From Gnetum montanum (lineage: Eukaryota > Streptophyta > Gnetopsida > Gnetales > Gnetaceae): DNA of 64,000 nt. This document shows positions 58,957-64,000 of this stretch, piece by piece (the first letter of the stretch is position 1; each line of letters starts with the position of its first letter). The stretch covers positions 2,027,393 to 2,091,392 of the forward strand of contig MNCI01022611.1 of the NCBI GenBank assembly GCA_015680685.1, given 5' to 3'. The position numbers and the translations under genes were made by a program. The notes beneath the pieces were generated by a model that searched no databases, was not told where the DNA came from, and saw nothing but the letters and a program-made list of their open reading frames with translations.

Positions 58957-59917
58957 TAATGAAGCATCAGTTGGTTGTGTCAACATAGCCCCTTCAACAC
59001 AACTAATTCAATGCAATTGCCTCAACATAGCTGCTTCAACATAGGTGCCTCAACGTAGCTGCTTTGAAGTAACCTTGTCAACTAGGCCCCATTAACTAGG
59101 CACCATTAATGCATGAAATGACATGTTGATGTAGCCCTAATGTAGTGTCTATTTTTGCCTATAAATACGCATGCTTCTACTATGTATTGGCATTATTTCG
59201 TCAATAGAGTAGCCAAACTCTTGCAGTTTTATTCTGTAGTCTTAGAGAATAGTCAGTGAGTTCTCGTGGTGTGGATTTGAGTTAGTTGTACAATGTCTTA
59301 TTCGAGTAGCATTGTACCTAGACACATTCCATGAACAGCAATAAGATCAAGATTGATTCTTATTCATTGCAATACATTGACTTAGATTAGATTTACTTTC
59401 CATGAAATTTATGTTTCATGTACTTGGCTAATATTTACTTTTCCATGCATGTTAATGAATTGGTGGAGTGTGCATGACCAGTTTTGATCATAAACACGTA
59501 TTCACTTGGTAATCCTAGTAATGTTATTGCTTGGTTCACCAAGTAGCATAGTTCTCAGTAATCCCAATAGTGGATACATGGGTTCAAGACATGTATGGAA
59601 ACCTAGGAACATACACTCATCACCCATAGGCTATTTTAGACTTTAATTTATATTGTTAATTAGTTTAAATAATTGATTTCTTCATTATCATTAGGAGTAG
59701 CATAAGGCTGAAACAACATCAAGAATCATATGCCTCACTCTAGACTAAATCCTCTATGACAAAGCTACCACTAGTCCAAGTGGGAAGATAGTAAACTATG
59801 ATCAAGGCATAATGATCTAGATGCCACAACTAGTCCCATCCAGAGAATTCAACTAGATCATGTGTGAATGCTTGTGATTTGTATGGTTGGGCGTAAGGGG
59901 TACCTCGCTACCCAACA
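58957..59917 (+). mobile_element. Solo LTR, distant relative of the E3/E0 family, in E4 gag
   Basis: 961 bp with perfect ATTAC duplications (58,952-58,956 and 59,918-59,922). Starts TAATGAAG (family TGATGAGA), ends CTACCCAACA (family CCACTCATCA). Shared landmarks: TATAAATA at 59,160; CCTCACTCTAGAC (59,730); and the end GTATGGTTGGGCGTAAGGGG + TACCTCGC as in E3. U3 has CTCAACATAGCTGCTTCAAC repeats at 58,980-59,060. Confidence 0.87.
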
Positions 59918-60100
59918 ATTACCTTCATGGAGCTCCTCTTGAATAGCTCTAATATCATGGATTTTTCACTTAAGAGCATCCATTTAATCATTAACATGGA
60001 ACTCTATGATTTACCAATACACAATCTCGGTTCTAGACATGGATAGGTAGAAACGATAAGGTAACTACTACTATAGCTCCTTTTCATCAAGACCATATTT
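59918..60100 (-). pseudogene. E4 gag start and possible PBS
   Basis: The minus strand reads MSRTEIVYW, then MDALK and IRAIQEELHEG, like a chromovirus gag N-terminus. A PBS-like TGGTCTTGATGAAAAGGAGC (compare TGGTATCAGAGC of initiator tRNA-Met) lies at about 60,075-60,095. No 5' LTR is recognised to its right. Confidence 0.45.
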
Positions 60101-60875
60101 AATTACATAGTCTTTGAAATGATTTGGAATGACTAGCAATGAATATTTCCCACATTATTATTCTGAACATTCAAAAAAATTAGATTTAGACAATTGCAAT
60201 TAGGTAGAGACTACTATTTGATCATTAAGACTAGTATTTAATCTTCGGGTTTATGCCAGATTTAAATTTTAATGGTCTTTTTATGGGGTTTATAACCAAT
60301 TTTTTGGATCTTTGGATATCATTTCAACTATGAAAATGCATTCTAAAGGTCAAATTTTATTAGGAACAACTATTTACTCATTAAAAAATGCTTTCAAAAT
60401 CAAAAGTTATAGTTCTTTTAAGTCCTCTAAAAGTGGCATGAATTTTGAGACTCCTCAAGAGGTCACTCATTCCAATACTACTACAAGACCAACATGCTTA
60501 ATTATGTAATTTTTATTTTTATGTGCTATTTTGACTAGAACTTAGTACTTTAATTTAAATTTTGAAATTCAAAGTTTTTTAACTATTAAAATTTCCTACC
60601 TTGGGAGGTACCAACCACTAATATTTATAAGCATCAAGAGAGGTGAGAATCCTCATTTTCCATGATGCAAAGTGGTGTGGGAACACCTCTTTTGATTCCC
60701 TTGTGCTTATCCTACAAGTTGTTTTTGTAGATTTTGCACTTGGAAAAGACCTGGATGCATGTGTCCAATTTTTGTGTTGATTTTTATTATGAATATTCGT
60801 GGATGTTTTTGGTATGTTTGGAGGTTTTTTGGCTTATTTTGATGAATTTATGAGGTTATAGGATCTATGGGGACT
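60101..60875. other. Unassigned sequence
   Basis: AT-rich. One plus frame (60,312-60,509) stays open with GQILLGTTIYSLKNAFK and FETPQEVTHSNTTTRP text that could be the tail of an old polyprotein, but I see no domain. Confidence 0.35.
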
Positions 60876-61797
60876 TGTTGGGAGGCATTCGAAGGCTCCC
60901 AACATCAAAACAAGCATTTTTATTTTTGCAACCTTCACGATAGACGTCTTTGCAAATAGAAAGATGTCTTTCCTAAAGTGATGTCTCTAGTTCATAGAAT
61001 ACATCTTCCAAAAATAGTAGATGTCTCTCTCGAGAGTAAGGCTTTCATAAAATACATCTTCCAAAAAAGATAAAAATCTTTCCAAAGATGTCTACCTGAA
61101 GTGAAGATGTCTCTAGTCCAAAGAAGATGTCTTTCAAAAATAGTAGACATCTCTCCTAAGAATGGAGCTCTCATAGGAGACATCTACATGAAACAAGAGA
61201 TGTCTATACCGATGAAGAAGAAAAGCTCTGATGTGGTGTTTCAATTGGAAAACATCCAAAAGACTCCATATCCATGTGGGAAATATCTAAGGAGGAAAAT
61301 AAAAAGCTTCCTAGGGTTTTGGATCTTTATAATGATGTATGTCTTCATCCATGTGAGAGGAGGAAAGTTTGTATGCAAGGAGAACTAGCCAGGAGTGATT
61401 GGGTTAGCCCATTGGATGAGTGTAATAGGTGATTGTAGCTCCAAGATTAGCTTGTGGTGTGTTGATCTATGTGTTCTATTCTCTTGTATCTCACTTGTAA
61501 GTTAAGATCTTAGTTTTGCGTTATGGAAGAGATTTCTCTTGGTTGTGTCTTGCATTGAGAACAACCATTGTGTGATTGTAGAGCCTTATGCCCTACAATA
61601 TTTTTTTGAGTGTGATAGGTTTTTTGATGCTTGTGGATTGTGTGAACCCTGATATAATCTTATGATAGTTTTACTTGAACTTAGCTAGTTTTCTTTTTTT
61701 CTAGCAAATAATTTTATCTTTTCATAATATCTTGATTTAGTGCACTAAAGGTGATTTAATTGTGGAGTGAACCTACTCCACCAAGGGAGCTGAGAAC
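60876..61797 (+). repeat. LTR-like block with palindromic U3
   Basis: Opens with TGTTGGGAG, forming a 9-bp inverted repeat with CTCCCAACA at 60,896-60,904. A cluster of AGATGTCT/AGACATCT words follows (60,940-61,210), then a TTTATAATG TATA-like site near 61,326. It ends near GAGAACCA, followed by TTGGTATCTATGTT, which resembles an initiator tRNA-Met PBS (TGGTATCAGAG). No partner LTR or pol was found. Confidence 0.45.
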
Positions 61798-63913
61798 CAT
61801 TGGTATCTATGTTACCCAAGAAGGTGGAAATAACTAGTTTACATAGATATTGGTAGTCTTTACATCCATGGAATAAATAACCATGGAAAAATTTTCAATA
61901 ATGAGAGTTTTGGTGGTTACGAAAGCTACAAGGCCCTAGAGGATAATGAAAATAACTAAGGTGTAGATAGGCAATCATGATGAGAATAGTAATCATAGTG
62001 TTAGACTTAAGAGGATGGTGGTGGTGGATCATTGTCAGGATGGCAACAGTAGCATTACAAGTTGGTAAAGGCTACAACAAAAAAGAGACACAACTTGTCA
62101 TGCAATAGTGTAGCATTATTTCCCATTTATAGTGGACATCACCATTAGTCGTAGACAACATAATCCTTCCCCTCTACAAAACCCTTAAGTTTTAAATTTT
62201 TTTATGTTTTATTATCATTTTTTATGTTTTTTGATATGCATACTAAGTAGGTTGGCTTTCGTAACTAGTAGAGTGGGACTTCATAATTAGGTTTGATGGT
62301 TGAGATATTGTGGGTTTTATTTCCATCCCAAAAATTTACCTTTTAAAGATTTAATTAATTCTATTTTATTTAAAATTTTAATTCCTAACTTTTATACATT
62401 TTACAAGAAAATTAAAAAGGCCATATCTCCTAAACTATAACTCTAATAAGTAAAATTTAAGTCATTAAAATTATCTTGATAAGTACAATATTTCAAGATT
62501 AAGAAACACTTTATGGTTAAAATTTTTTAAGTGTGATTTTAAAAAATTATTAAGGCACATTAACTAATAGTCTTTTGTTAATATTTCTTAACTCTGGCTT
62601 ATCTTGACAGCTTGTGGCAACTAGCAAAATATCTACCTAATTTCAATGCTAATCATAAGTTAATGAACCACTAAATCCTTAATAAATTTATAAGATTAGA
62701 ACTAGGTTAAGAATTTTGAAGCAAGAGAAGAAACAACATCAAAGAGTAGTAGAAGGTAAGTTAACCAAGGATCATGGCATCATCAAAATGTCCTACCCAT
62801 CCTCCCTTATCTTTTTCAAGTAGAAAGAAAGTTACTCTCAAACTTAATGTCATTTTACGTAAAAATCATGTTTTAAAAGTCACCAAATTACATCACCCTA
62901 TTAGAAGTTCAGGGCTATTATTTTTTAAGAATGTCTCATATATCAAATTTTCTCATATTTCCTTTTTTTAAAACCTAGTTTGTCTAACAAATTGATTTTG
63001 GAATGATGTAGTTGTTATGACACATCTAGTTTAGCTTCTAGAATATTTTTTGACACAGTGGAGTTGAGCTAAGATATAGTGAAACATTATTTAAATCTTC
63101 ATGTGGGTGAGGATCCCTATTAACCTAGTTGCTATTCTTAGAAATTTAATGATTTTTCTTAAAGAATATTTTCAAATATGTAAACACCACTACCATATGA
63201 CATAGTGGTTTTGAAGAAAGTGATTTTAATGAAATGGTTGAATTTCTTCTTTGTATATTTTTGGATAATAAGCTCTTTTTACAACCTCACATCTATCTTA
63301 CTTCAACATTTTCTATTTTTCTTCCTTGTGATGCTAAGAATAGTAGGATATATGATTGGCCCTACTCATGTTTTAGTCATTTATTTTCATCCATTAAGTC
63401 ACTTTCTAGTGTTTTTAAATCATAAGGAAATAAATTTACCATATGGTGTATGTCCTTATTCATGTTCTTGATATTGGGTTATAATGATGAAAATAACTAT
63501 TTCTTCCCTTGTAATCCTTAATGATATGCTAGGTAGAATAAGAGGTCAAGAGGCTATAGTTCAATAATAAAATATTGGAGATGTTGATGAGGTATCTAAA
63601 GACAATACAGTGTGTTGTAATAACTCATTACGCATGGAAACATATATTGTAGGCATGCATGCATTGTTTTCCATATTGAAATTTTGCTTAAAACACCCTA
63701 AGTGTTTGTCTAATCTGAAAATTAAAATGAACAAAAGAGAATTGTATCCTCAACCTAATTCTTATTAGTTTAAGTTCTTATCACTATTCTATCTACATTG
63801 TTATGATTATAATTATTTTTTATTCTCTTTAAATAGGTGTTCCTATGCTTAGGAACACTTATAGGTAAGGGTGGGATCTAGGGACATGCAAGCATGGGTA
63901 AATGTATACATGT
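61798..63913. other. AT-rich sequence, nothing firmly identified
   Basis: A plus frame from ATG 62,774 (MASSKCPTHPPLSFSSRKKV) reads 65 codons. Downstream, 63,525-63,750 has coding-like text (MHALFSILKFCLKHPKCLSN). Both could be parts of a decayed gag or host protein. No domain, splice site or repeat pair supports either. Confidence 0.35.
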
Positions 63914-64000
63914 TGATGAGATGCGACTTGCACTGGGCCGCGATATCGCGTCTTACCCTGCGATATCGCGTCCCGCCGCCATATCTATAAATAAGAGGTG
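63914..64000 (+). repeat. Start of another E3-family LTR (cut by window edge)
   Basis: TGATGAGATGCGACTTGC, two GCGATATCGCG palindromes (63,941 and 63,960) and TATAAATAAGAGG at 63,983. Could be a solo LTR or the 5' end of an element continuing to the right. Confidence 0.85.

Noticed and set aside
1-64000. CRISPR arrays, rRNA, tRNA genes, organellar insertions, intact host genes
   Set aside because: Looked for on both strands; none seen. The tandem repeats are retrotransposon minisatellites, and the tRNA-like words are primer-binding sites.

Overview
This window is a piece of a large, repeat-dominated plant nuclear genome. I see no intact host gene, rRNA, tRNA or organellar sequence. Almost everything is decayed LTR retrotransposon of the Ty3/gypsy superfamily, with reading frames broken mainly by C-to-T and G-to-A changes of the kind expected from methylated cytosine. 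Very long elements, old insertions and deep nesting suit a gymnosperm or another giant-genome seed plant, but the sequence does not fix the species.

Layout. A minus-strand Athila-like element (here E0) is the oldest scaffold. Its 5' LTR is at about 51,870-52,800, its PBS at 51,850-51,869, its gag at 51,701-51,412 and 44,202-42,880, its protease at about 41,990-41,545 and its RT-RNase H-integrase at 4,668-1,700. Its 3' noncoding tail runs off the left edge. E0 is split twice. A plus-strand giant Tat/Ogre-like element (E1, 4,669-41,539, target duplication CCTCT) sits just after its protease, and a plus-strand gag-protease-only element (E3, 44,203-51,411) sits in its gag. E1 is split by a second element of its own kind (E2, 20,994-38,176, target duplication ACTAA/GCTAA). 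E2 is split in its RNase H by a solo LTR of the E3 family (31,197-32,082, target duplication AAGAG). That makes four levels of nesting. To the right lie a plus-strand protease fragment (about 53,060-53,922), a minus-strand chromovirus (E4, 53,923 to about 60,100) with its own solo-LTR insertion (58,957-59,917, target duplication ATTAC), an unassigned plus-strand LTR-like block (60,876 to about 61,797), featureless AT-rich sequence, and the start of another E3-family LTR at 63,914.

E1 and E2 share one plan: LTR, PBS, gag, protease, a long spacer that looks like an Ogre-type intron (donor AAG|GTGAGT and acceptor T9-GCAG in E2), RT-RNase H, a second archaeal-type RNase H, integrase, a 3' minisatellite, PPT, LTR. 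Without its insertion E1 is about 19.7 kb; E2 is about 16.3 kb. E1's spacer carries about 3.9 kb that E2 lacks. On its minus strand this insert reads as a multi-exon gene with plant-type splice sites and a TATA box. It appears to be a gene carried antisense inside a retrotransposon with its introns retained; I do not recognise its product.

A second theme is the U3 regions. Several unrelated LTR families here carry their own array of short CpG-containing palindromes or hairpin arms just upstream of the TATA box: GCGATATCGC in E3, CATCGATG-derived in E0, AGACGTCT-derived at 60.9-61.2 kb, and GACTACGCTCT/AGAGCGTAGTC arms in E1 and E2.
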